DNA of 64,000 nt from Montifringilla adamsi (Eukaryota > Chordata > Aves > Passeriformes > Passeridae). Under the pieces are notes generated by a model. That model was given only the letters and a program-made list of their open reading frames with translations. It was not told where the DNA came from and did no database searches. The stretch is from positions 2,157,199 through 2,221,198 of the forward strand of contig JAGGNK010015225.1 of the NCBI GenBank assembly GCA_017590115.1, written 5' to 3'. A program made the position numbers and the translations under genes. Below, piece by piece: positions 23,965 to 40,859 of the stretch (positions are counted from its first letter, which is position 1; each line of letters opens with the position of its first letter).

Positions 23965-24200
23965 CCCGCCCCCTTCGCCCCTCCCCCGGCGCGGCCGGTG
24001 ACGCGGCGCGAGCGCCCGCGCAGGCGCAGAGAGCGCGAGGCCGCGGCGGCGTGAGGGGAGCGGAGCCCCGGCGGGAAAAGGGGAAAAAACCGCCCGGGCT
24101 GAGGGGAAAACGGGACCCATCTGCGGAGAGGTGAGGGGAAACCTGCGCAGGGGGCACAGCCGAGCTTCGGGAGGAGGACCGGGAGGTCTGGGGACGGGGA
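23885..24200 (+). promoter_or_regulatory. CpG-rich promoter and probable untranslated exon 1 of TMEM209
   Basis: The stretch is dense in CG. It holds a near match to the NRF1 palindrome (24017-24028, CGCGCAGGCGCA) and a good donor (GGAGAG|GTGAGG near 24132). The coding start lies in the next exon at 25041, so exon 1 would be non-coding. The exact start of transcription cannot be read from sequence. Confidence 0.6.
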
Positions 24201-24720
24201 GCGGTGAAATCTGGGGAGGGCGGTTGGGAGGGGAGAAGGGAGGCTCGGGGAGGGGGATCGGAGAGGTGTGAGAAGGGGGATCAGTGAGGTGTGAGAAGGG
24301 GGATCAGAGGGATTTGGGGAGGGGGAGCGGTGAAATTTGGGGAGGGGGATCAGAGGGATTTGGGGAGGGCGATCTGAGAGGTTTCTGGAGGGGAATCAGT
24401 GAGGTTTGGGGAGGGGGATCAGAGAGGTGTGAGGAGGAGGAGAGGGGAGGTTCGGAGAGGGGGACAGTGACGTCTGCAGAGATGAAACGTGAGGAGGGGG
24501 ATCAGAGAGCTTTGGGGAGTGGGAGGAGCAGAGCTTTGGGGCGGGGAAAGAAGGGAAGTTTGAGAAGCGGGAGAGTTTAAATTTGGAGAGGGGGATCAGA
24601 GATGTTTGAGGAGCAGGATCATCGAAGAGGTATGTGCTGAGGGAGAGGAGGGCTTTGGATGGGGGAAAGGTGAAGTTTGAGGAGGGGGAGAGGAGGAATC
24701 TGGGGAAGGGGTTGAGGTCT
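24180..24720. repeat. Degenerate G-rich minisatellite in TMEM209 intron 1
   Basis: Repeated phrases such as gaggtttggggagggggatc recur about every 25-35 bases with many changes. The strand is strongly purine-rich. Confidence 0.75.
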
Positions 24721-24995
24721 GGGAGGAGATGTGAGGGCTGCCTGCCGGGGACAGAGTTATCTCCTTCATATAAGGTGTTACTGGGCATAAAGGAGGAAAT
24801 AAAATCTGTGGGTTTCATGTGACAGCAAATACTCTGTTACCTACTGAAATAAGTGAGAATTTTTGCTAAAAACACTGCTCTTGCCTGGAGGAGGCAGGAG
24901 CTTTCCCTCCTCCTTTTGAAGGACATTATTATTCAAAAATGAGGGAGAGGATGAACACTGTTCCTCAGTACCCTGGCTGAGAACCTTCCTGCTGA

Positions 24996-31959
<6,964 letters not shown>

Positions 31960-33360
31960 TGGAACTGTGACTCAAACATGGCCGTGCTGCAAACCAGGAG
32001 AATTAAAGCTCAGCTTTGTGGACAGAGGGAGGAAGTGCCTGTAATTGCCCTGTGGATTTTGTCGAGGCATTACATGGAGTATTTCACTGTGGGAATGCTC
32101 CTGTGAACGAACTCCAGGCAGGAGTTCTCCTTCCTGCTCCTCACCTCCAGCAGCCCTGTTTAAACTGAGCTTCACTGACCTCAGACCAAACCAAACCAAA
32201 CCAAACCAAACCAAACCTCCTTTGAAGGTGCAGCTGGAGCCTCCCCAAGGCTGTGCACAGCTCTGAGCACTGGGAGGGATAAAGCAACTTGGACAACTTC
32301 AGGATCCAAGAAATTCCAAGTCTGGAAGCTCAGACTCAGTTTTGCTACATTTTATTCTGCATGATAAAAACCAATTATTTTTATCCCTGATTATTGGTGT
32401 AATTGTGATTTCTGACCCCTCAAGATGTTCCTGCAGCTGAAAAGGAAAGACAAAACCATGTTTGTCTTGCTGAGTTCAGCAAATAAGAATTTTACTTCTA
32501 TTTTTAATTTTTATTTTCGTTGTTTTGTACAATGTAGGTACCCCAGGTACCTTCACTGCCACCAACTCTCACTGCCTTTGCTTTTGGATTTAATTTTCCT
32601 TCAGCCTTTTTCTCTAATTTGGGAGCTTTATGCACCCTGGTGGGAAACCAGGCCCTACACAGCCACAGGTTTTTGGGAATGTCCATTTTTTTTTGGTAAA
32701 AGCACTTGGATTTGCTTCAAAGAAAGGATCAATCAATATTTGTCAAATTTCTCTAAGGGGCAGGGGCAGAATTTGTTGTAAATTCTGGTAAATGAGTATT
32801 TTAGAAGTGTATCTAGGACCATAAACACATGGAATCATTGTACTGTATTTTTCACTGAGGGGAGGGAAAGAGGAATTTTTGGAACTTGGCTGTTTTTTGG
32901 TGTGAACTGATTGGTTTTGGTGACTCTGTCTCTCTTCCCTGGGGGACCTGGCTTTTTCCAAGGAACTGGTAACAAAGTGGCTCGTTTGGTTCTTGTATTA
33001 AATGAGTTTGTTTTATCAAACACTTTTTGGGGTTTTTCTTGTGTTCAGCCTGACCACATCCATCCATGTAGCACAGAGGGATGCTCAAGAACCACATTTC
33101 GATGGGTTTTACCCCAAAACTCTCCCCTCGAGGGCAGCACAGCCCTGTGATGTCCATCAATCTCACATTCTAAACACTTGAAGTGCAGAAATCCTTTTTT
33201 TCACCAAAAAGTGGGGATCCTCAGGAGGAGCCCATCCCATAGGGCACCCTTGGGTGCCCTGGGCTCTGCAGCCCCAGGAGCCTGCACGCTTTTGGGGTAC
33301 CCAGAACCCAAATTCCTCTGTGCTCCCAGGATCTGCACAGCCTCTTCCCACATCCCCCAC
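31960..33360. other. TMEM209 3' UTR and downstream region
   Basis: The sequence after the TMEM209 stop is AT-rich with no further exon. A (CAAAC)n-like run (ccaaaccaaaccaaacc, about 32185-32215) is present. ATTAAA at 32998-33003 is a possible polyadenylation signal for a long 3' UTR. I see no other gene. Confidence 0.5.
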
Positions 33361-33369
33361 ATGGATCCT

Positions 33370-34310
33370 TCTGCACCCCAATGGATCACAGATCCCAGTC
33401 CCTGTGCACCCCATTAGATCCCAGTCCCTGTGCACCCCAAGGGATCACAGATCCCAGTCCCTGGGTACCCCAAGGGATCACAGATCCCAGTCCCTGGGTA
33501 CCCCAATGGATCACAGATCCCAGTCCCTGTGCACCCCAAGGGATCACACATCCCAGTCCCTGGGTGCCCCAATAGATCACACATCCCAGTCCCTGGGTGC
33601 CCCAATGGATCACAGATCCCAGTCCCTGGGTACCCCAATGGATCACAGATCCCAGTCCCTGTGCACCCCAAGGGATCACACATCCCAGTCCCTGTGTACC
33701 CAATAGATCACACATCCCAGTCCCTGTGCACCCCAATGGATCACAGGTCCCAATCCCTGTGCACCCCAATGGATCACAGATCCCAGTCCCTGTGCACCCC
33801 AATGGATCACAGGTCCCAATCCCTGTGCACCCCAATGGATCACAGATCCCAGTCCCTGTGCACCCCAATGGATCACACATCCCAGTCCCTGTGCACCCCA
33901 ATGGATAACAATTCCCAGTCCCTGTGCCCCCCAATACTCTGTGCTTCACACTCAGTCCCTGTGCACCCCACTGTGTCACACACCCCAGTAGATCACACCC
34001 CTCAGTCCTTGTGTACCCCAACAGATCACACTCCTGAGTCCTTGTGTACCCAATAGATCACACATCCCAGTCCCTGTGCACCCCAATGGATCACAGATCC
34101 CAGTCCCTGGGTACCCCAAGGGATCACAGGTCCCAGTCCCTGTGCACCCCAATGGATAACAATTCCCAGTCCCTGTGCACCCCAATACTTTGTGCTTCAC
34201 ACTCAGTCCCTGTGCACCCCACTGTGTCACACACCCCAGTAGATTACACCCCTCAGTCCTTGTGTACCCCAACAGATCACACTCCTGAGTCCTTGTGTAC
34301 CCCAATACAC
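33370..34310. repeat. 33-bp minisatellite between TMEM209 and the CAX gene
   Basis: The unit is close to ggatcacagatcccagtccc followed by tgtgcaccccaat. About 25 or more copies run in tandem with small changes (tgtgcacc/gggtaccc; cagatc/cacatc). A larger block near 33900-34060 recurs near 34150-34300. Because 33 is a multiple of 3, both strands carry long open frames that are artefacts. The array decays into C-rich CACCCC-type repeats up to about 35170. Confidence 0.92.
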
Positions 34311-35170
34311 TGTGCACCCCAAGAGATCACACATCCCAATCTTTGTGCACCCCAATACCGGGTGCACTCTGCTCCCTGTACAGCCCAATACACCACAAAC
34401 CCCCCTCTGTGTGTGCACCCTCATGTATCGCACACCCCAGTCAGTCCCTGTGCTCCCTAAAACCATCCACCCTGCTCCCTGTGCACCCCAGCACATCACA
34501 CATCCCAAAGCACTCTGCACTCCCAGCACAGACCCCTGACTCCTGTGCACCCCAGTCCTGGTGCCCCCTGACACCCTGTGCACCCCAAATTCATCGTGCA
34601 CCCCGTTCCTGCTCACGTTCTGCACCACAGACCCTGCTTCCCACGTACCCATCCTTGTGTACCCCAACTCTGCACACCCCCTCGTTGTGTACCCCAACTC
34701 TGCACACCCCCTGCTCCCTGTGAACCCCAACTCTGCTCCCCGTGTACCCCGATACCTGGCAGATCCCTGTTCCGACAGGCCCGTGCACCCCAATACACGG
34801 CACACCCCAGATCTTGTTCATTCCGATCCCTGTGCATGCCCCATATCCTGTGCACCCCAATTCCCGGGCACCCCGATATACCACGCACCCCACATCCCTG
34901 TGCCCCCTGGTTCCCCAGCACCCCAATATCTGCACCCTCTCACCTGTGTACCCCGTTACACTGCGCACTCCACTCTGCACCCCGCTCTCTCTGCACCCCG
35001 TTACACCGCGCATCCCGCTCTCTCTGCACCCCAAAACACCGCGCACCCCGCTCTCTCTGCACCCCGTTATTCCACGCACCGCCGTCCCCGCGCATCTCGA
35101 TCCCTGCGCACCCCTTTCCACCCCGCACACCCCAATCTCTGCATCCTCTCACCTGCGCACCCCAAAACAC
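34311..35170. repeat. Degenerate C-rich repeat tract upstream of the CAX gene
   Basis: Loose repeats of caccccaatac, caccccgctctctctg and related words continue from the 33-bp array. GC content rises toward the CAX promoter. Confidence 0.7.
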
Positions 35171-35199
35171 CCGCACATCCCGATCCCCGCGCTCCCCCG

Positions 35200-35363
35200 T
35201 TCCCGCACCGTTGCCAGGTGCATCCCGGCCGCGGAGGGGGCGGCCCGGCCCCTCCCGCCGGGACGGGGCGGCTCCCGGGGGCGCGCATGTCCGGCCCCGC
35301 CCGTTAAATTCCGGCGGGCCGGGCTGGGCCGGGACCACCGGCCCTGCACCTGCTACTCTCGCC
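35200..35363 (+). promoter_or_regulatory. GC-rich promoter of the CAX gene
   Basis: The stretch just before the start codon is CG-dense, with GC-box words (ggggcggcccgg, gacggggcggctc) and no TATA box. The start codon context (CTCGCCATGG) is strong. Confidence 0.5.
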
Positions 35364-38300
35364 ATGGCCACTGACGGCGAGCCCGGCCGCCGCCGCCGCT
35401 GCTGCGCGCAGGATACGCCCGGTGAGCTCAGGGGAAGGGGGTGGGCACCGCCGGGGGTCCCCCGTCCCTGGGCACCGCCGTGGGTCCCCCGTCCCTGGGC
35501 ACCGCCGGGTCACACCCCTCCCGACCCACACACCGGGCACCGAGCGGGATTTCCGCGCCGTGTACCGGGTACCGGTGGGGTCCCCCCTCCTGAGCATCCC
35601 TGGGTACCGCCCTGGGAGCTCTGTGTCCCCCCTGCGGGCTTTGGGGACCAAGGTGACAGCCCAGCACAGCAGCACTGGGCTGTCCTGGAGTCCGGGCAGG
35701 GTGTGGGGATGTGGCCCCAGTGTGACTCCAGCAGTCCCGCAGATGCTCCCAAGGTCCCGGATTCCCGCGGTGACAGTGACGGCTCCCGCCGGGGCTCCCT
35801 CTACGACCGGCACTGCGCTGCCATCAACAACGTGCAGGGGGACCTGGGGGACCTGGGCTGCCACCTGCACCGTCCCCGTGTCCCCCCAGGTAGGCTGGCT
35901 GTGGGGTGGGCTGGCTGTGGGGCCCTGGGGGGTCCCACACCCGCTGTGACACCCCCTGTGTGTCACCCGCAGCCACGTCCACCCCGTCCTGCTGCCAGCA
36001 GCACTCGGAGGAGGTGTGCGAGAGCTGCGTGGTGAAAACCACCCTGACGGCCGAGAACGCCGTGGAGGCCAACAAGCTCTCCAACAACTACAAGGTGGGT
36101 GGGGGCACCCATGGGTGCTCCTGGAGGGCTGTAATGGGTTTTAATTTTCTTCCTCTTCGCTCATCCCAAAAAAACTCCTCTCTCTGCAGTTTGGCTTCAA
36201 GAAATGGAAGAGCCACGTGACGGCGCGGCCGTGGGAGGACCGGTCAGAGATTGTCAAGGAGCTCTACTCAGACCTCAACATCATCCGAGGCTCTGGAGGT
36301 GGGTGGCCTGGGGGACAACCCAGTGTGATTTGGGCAGGTCACAATGGTCCCACCTGATACCTTCCCTCCTGCAGGGTCCACGCTGACGTGTGGGAACGTC
36401 CTTTACCTGCTGCTCTTTGGCTGGTGGCTCTCGCTCCTCTACGTCCTCGTGGCTGCCGTGATGTTCATCACCATCATGGGGGCTCCTTATGGTGAGTTCC
36501 AAATTTGGGACCCCCCCATGTGAGGGCTGGATGAGCTCAGAACTGCACCAATGGGTGTTGGGGTCTCCTGGGTCCCTCCTCCATGGAATGTCCCTGTAGG
36601 TGGAAGGGACACTGATGGCTGTGTCTCCACAGGCAGGCTCTGCTGGGACCTGGCTGGGTATTTCCTCTGGCCCTTTGGCAAAGTGATCCAGAAAGTGGAG
36701 GTAAGGGTGCCTTGGGAGCCCCTGGGGGGGTCTTGGGGTGCCCCATGCACACCCTGACACCCCCTCTCTCCCCAGGTGCCCAAATCCCATCAGGCGTGTG
36801 AGGCCAGCGTGGGGGAGAGCTCAGCCCTGCTCGGGGGTCCCACAGCGCTCCGCTGGCGCCCACGGTGCTGGGTGGGCACTGGATACTGGGTGAGCCCCAT
36901 GCTGGACCCAGTGACATCACCCCTGGAGCCCCCAGCGGGTGGGCAAGGTGCCCATGGGCCCCTTCCCTCCCTGGGGTCGTTGTTTTTGGGGTCAGTCCCT
37001 GAAGGTGACCTCTGTTAACAGCGCCATGCCAGCACCGCAGTGTGGCTGTGCCTGGGCTACCCGCTGCTGGCGCTGGCCCACGGGCTGGTGTGTGTCACCG
37101 CGTGGCTCCTCATCGTCCTCATCCCCGTGGCCAAGCTGAGCGCCCGCGCCACCTCCCGCGTCCTGCTGCTGCCCCCGGAGCGCGTGCTCATCCGGTGCCT
37201 GAGGATGGTGAGCGACTCTGGGCAGGGCCAGGGTCCCACACCCCGCTCTGGGGGGGGATTTTGGGCTGGGGGTGACCCTCTTGTCCCTCTGCAGACGGAG
37301 GTGCCTCTGGAGGGAGAGGTGATTCTCTGCTGCTACCGTGCCGCCAACCCCTACTACTACAAATACGCCGTGGACGGCATCAACGTCTTCGCCGTCAGTA
37401 TCCTTCCGGCAGCTGGGGGGAGACGGGTGGGGAGCGTCCCCAAATCCACTCCGCTCTGCTGTGCCCTTGACTGGCCACCCCAGACCTGCTGCCACTGGTG
37501 CTGGTGACGCTGGTGCTGGGCTACGTGGACAGCCCCAACCACCTGACCGGCTCCGCCGTCAAGTTCACCTTGGCGCTGCTCTCCATCATGCCCCTCTCCT
37601 ACTACATTGGCATGGCCATCGCCAGGTGAGAGGTGACGGGGGACACTTGGTGGCAAAGTAGGGACACTCCAGCCCTGCTGTGACAGCCTTTTCCTCCTCT
37701 CCAGCATCTCAGCCCAGAGCAATTTCGCGGTGGGAGCGGTGGTGAACGCCACGTTCGGCTCCATCACCGAGCTCACCTTCTACATCACCGCCCTCATCAA
37801 GGGCTCGCGTGAGGGCAACCGCTGCTACGCCGAGGTGGTCAAGTCTGCGTTGACAGGGACACTGGTGGGCTGTGTCCTGTTTGTGCCGGTGAGACGGGTG
37901 GCACTGAGAGCTGGGAGGGTGCTGTGAGCAAAGCACTGATGGGGATTTTTTTGGGGGGGTTTTCTCCATCCCCAAGGGTCTGTGCATGGTGATTGGGGGC
38001 ATCCGGCACCAGGAGCAGCGGTTCAACAGCCGCTCTGCGGGTGTCAGCTCGGCCCTGCTCTTCCTCTCCGTGGGAGGTGAGTTGGGGACAGGGGTGTCCC
38101 CAGGTCTGGGGGGTCCCACCAGGGTGGGTGCCAGCTCCATGTCCTGTCCCTGCAGGTGTCTTTGCCCCAACGCTCTTCTCCAAGGTGTACGGGAAGCTGG
38201 TCTGTGGCGAGTGCCACAACGTCACCCAGAACCCGCTGGGCCACTACCTCTGCCACAACTGTCACTTTGACCTGGTGAGTGGGGACCTGGACCCCCAACA

Positions 38301-40382
38301 GGGGGAATTTGGGGTCAGGGATGCTCTGAGCCCCCCTGGCTCTCGTGCTGGGTGGTGGCAGCAGGGCTGTCCCTTGTCCCCCGTATCCCTGTTGACAGAT
38401 GCTCTCTCTGCAGATGGACAACAACGGCACCCTCTACTACAGCCACGTCCAGTGAGTGTCCACTGTGGAGGGGACAGGGCTGTCCCCACACTGGGGTGGC
38501 ACCTCCTGGGTTTGGTCATGTTCCTGCATCCCTCCCAGGGCCCCTCTCCACCCCAATGATCCAGCGCCCCATTTCCTCATCCCCAGGGGAAGTCCCCTGG
38601 GGTGTCCATGCCAGACCCTGGTGGCACTGACAGTGTCACCTGTGTCCCACAGACCCCTGGTGTACACGGTGTCCATCCTGCTGCCTGCTGCCTACCTCAT
38701 CGGGCTCTTCTTCACCCTCAAAACCCACACACACATCTACGACATCCACATCAGCGACTGCCACAGTGAGTGTCCCCAAATGTCCTGGCTGCAGGGCCAG
38801 CTCTTGTCACTGCTCTGGAGTGACACAAGTCTCTGCTCTCTCCCCAGTGCCTGGCCACCACCACAGTGCCATGGTCCACTGGTCCCGCTGGCGGGCCCTG
38901 GTCATCCTCCTGCTCTCCACCCTCTGCATGTCGGCCTGTGCTGACCTGGCCACGGAGCACATCAGCCCCATCCTCACCAACTCCACCATCTCACAGGTGA
39001 GCTGCCTCTGCCTGTCCCCGAGGACCAAGATGTGCCCTCCAGGGATGGGGACCTGCCCTGGCTGCAGTTGGAACCCCAAAAGGACTGGGGGAAAGATGCT
39101 GAGATGCTCTGCACACTTGGCCAGGGCCTGGATGTGGTCAGGCCCAGGCTGATGTCACCTCTTCCCTGCAGTACTTCATCGGTGTCACCGTGCTGGCAAT
39201 GGTGCCCGAGCTGCCAGAGATTGTCAATGGCATCCAGTTTGCCCTGCAAAACAATCTGAGCTTGAGGTGAGATGGCTCCAAGGATGAGTTTTGGGGTGGT
39301 TCCTGTGCCTGTCCTAATCCCATAACTGCGCCTTGGTGCCCATGATGGGCTGCCCAGCCACTGGTGGGTCAGAGTCTGTGTCAGCTTGTCCTCAAGGAGA
39401 TTTAGTCACCCAAAAAACGGTGTCAGAACTGGGATGGGCTCTGTGATTTGGGATTTTCTCACCCAGAGACAGACCCTAAGCTGTCCTTCCTCCCCAGCAT
39501 TGAGATCGGGAACTGCATCGCAGTGCAGGTCTGCATGCTCCAGATCCCCATCCTGGTGCTCTTCACCATCTTCTACGTGAGTAGCCCCAGGACAGCCCTG
39601 GGGGACCTCCTGCAGCAGGGTTGGGGACATGGTGTCCATGGGACATGGAAAGGACACAGCTGCCCTCGCCAGTGTCTCCTCTCTGCTCAGTGCAGGGGAA
39701 GTGGGGTCAGATGTCTCCTGGTGCTGTCCCCACCCTGGGGACGTGGGGCAGAGGGGGTTTAAGGGGTGACACACAAGTCCCCAGACAGAGTCAGTGTGGG
39801 GTTCTCCTGGTTGGCCATAAACCCCAAATCCTCTTCCTTGCAGCCAACCAACTTCACACTTGTCTTCAGTGACCTCCACGTCTACGCCAGCATGTTCAGC
39901 GTGGTGCTCATGAACTACATCTTCATGGATGGCAAATGTGACTATTTCCAAGGTGACCACCTCCCACAGGGCTGCTGGGGGACTTGGAACATCCCTGTAT
40001 TCCCTGGGATGTGGGATGGGAGGCTCCTGGCTCCAACCCTGGGATCTTTTGGAGCTCTTGGCATGTGGTGACCTGAGTGATCCTGGGGTCTTGGTTGACC
40101 ATCTTGGAGCTGTTCCCCTGCAGCAGCTCCAAGGGGGATCACTCCCATTTCCCCCTTTAAAATGTTTTCAACTCCCTTTTAATGGACATTTTGTAGAGAA
40201 CCATGGAAGTCCTCTACAGGGGGCTAATCCAGACCACACCAGGCCTTAAACCCACGTCCCTCCTTGCACCAGGGAGTAACTCCCTCCACCCCTCTCTGTC
40301 TGCCCCAGGCACGGTGCTGGTGATGGTTTACTTCATCCTCCTGGCTGTGTATTTCTTCGCCCCGTCGCCCAGTGGCTGCTGA
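35364..40382 (+). CDS. YccF-CAX cation/proton exchanger, complete, 20 coding exons
   Basis: Exons: 35364-35421, 35743-35889, 35973-36094, 36190-36298, 36375-36491, 36633-36700, 36776-36889, 37022-37207, 37295-37397, 37484-37625, 37705-37888, 37977-38076, 38156-38274, 38414-38451, 38653-38765, 38848-38996, 39172-39266, 39498-39576, 39844-39952, 40309-40382. They sum to 2226 nt, or 741 aa plus TGA. Residues 1-145 are a soluble, Cys-containing N-terminus. About 146-207 and 246-307 are two YccF-type halves (WWLSLLYVLVAAVMFITIMG, then a Trp-Pro-Phe-Gly turn). From about 340 the CaCA/CAX fold has two helical halves. Their signature segments are NATFGSITELTFYITAL and AMVPELPEIVNGIQFAL, separated by a loop with a four-Cys motif. 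The design matches fish cax1 and fungal Vnx1-type vacuolar exchangers, which move cations against protons. Placental mammals lack this gene as far as I know. Intron 9 is U12-type. Confidence 0.92.
35440..35520. repeat. Short GC-rich tandem repeat in CAX intron 1
   Basis: The unit cccgtccctgggcaccgccg, with a short tail, occurs about three times in a row. Confidence 0.75.
37398..37483 (+). other. U12-type GT-AG intron in the CAX gene
   Basis: The 86-base intron starts GTATCCTTC, one base away from the U12 donor consensus. It contains CCCTTGAC, a good U12 branch site, 13 bases before the terminal AG. It interrupts an Asn codon (A|AC) in phase 1. All other introns of this gene look U2-type. Confidence 0.75.
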
Positions 40383-40828
40383 GGTTTGGATTCTTGGATT
40401 CTCCTTTCTCCAACGCCCTCGTTGGGATCAGCACCCATCAAGACCTTTTCCAGTGTCTCAGGGACTTGGCCGGGCTGGCTCCGGTCTGGAAGCGCCGTTC
40501 CTGAAGCTCCTGCTGCTGCTGGGCTCCCCCTGTGGGGCTTCAGGGATGGGAAGGGTGGTGGCAATGGGGTCGCTCCCGAAATGAGGAGCCTCAAAACACA
40601 TCACACAGGCATTTCCAGCCCACACTCGAGTGGCTGGAAGGAAAACTGTCCTTAGAGGAGGGTCTTGAAGGGGATTTCTGCGTGTCTCGAGGACAGACCC
40701 CTCCCTGGGGATGTGCTGCACTGGGAGAAGGTGCCTGAGAAGTCCCTCATCCTCCCAGGCCTGGGAATTGCACATGGGATGTTTGATGGCACCAGAAATG
40801 CACCCAAAGGTATTTTCAGCTGTTTTGT

Positions 40829-40835
40829 CATTAAA
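40829..40835 (+). terminator. Polyadenylation signal of the CAX gene
   Basis: CATTAAAG lies about 450 bases after the stop codon and is followed within 30 bases by a T/G-rich stretch (gtttgtttctcc). Confidence 0.5.
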
Positions 40836-40859
40836 GCAGTTTTGTACAAATCAGAAACA

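Noticed and set aside
24396..24818. A 140-codon minus-strand frame upstream of TMEM209 coding sequence
   Set aside because: Ser/Pro-rich translation of the purine-rich minisatellite in TMEM209 intron 1.
34578..36035. A 485-codon plus-strand frame across the start of the CAX gene
   Set aside because: It crosses C-rich repeats, the CAX promoter, exons and introns in one run. Only the parts within CAX exons 1-3 are coding, and the real gene is spliced.
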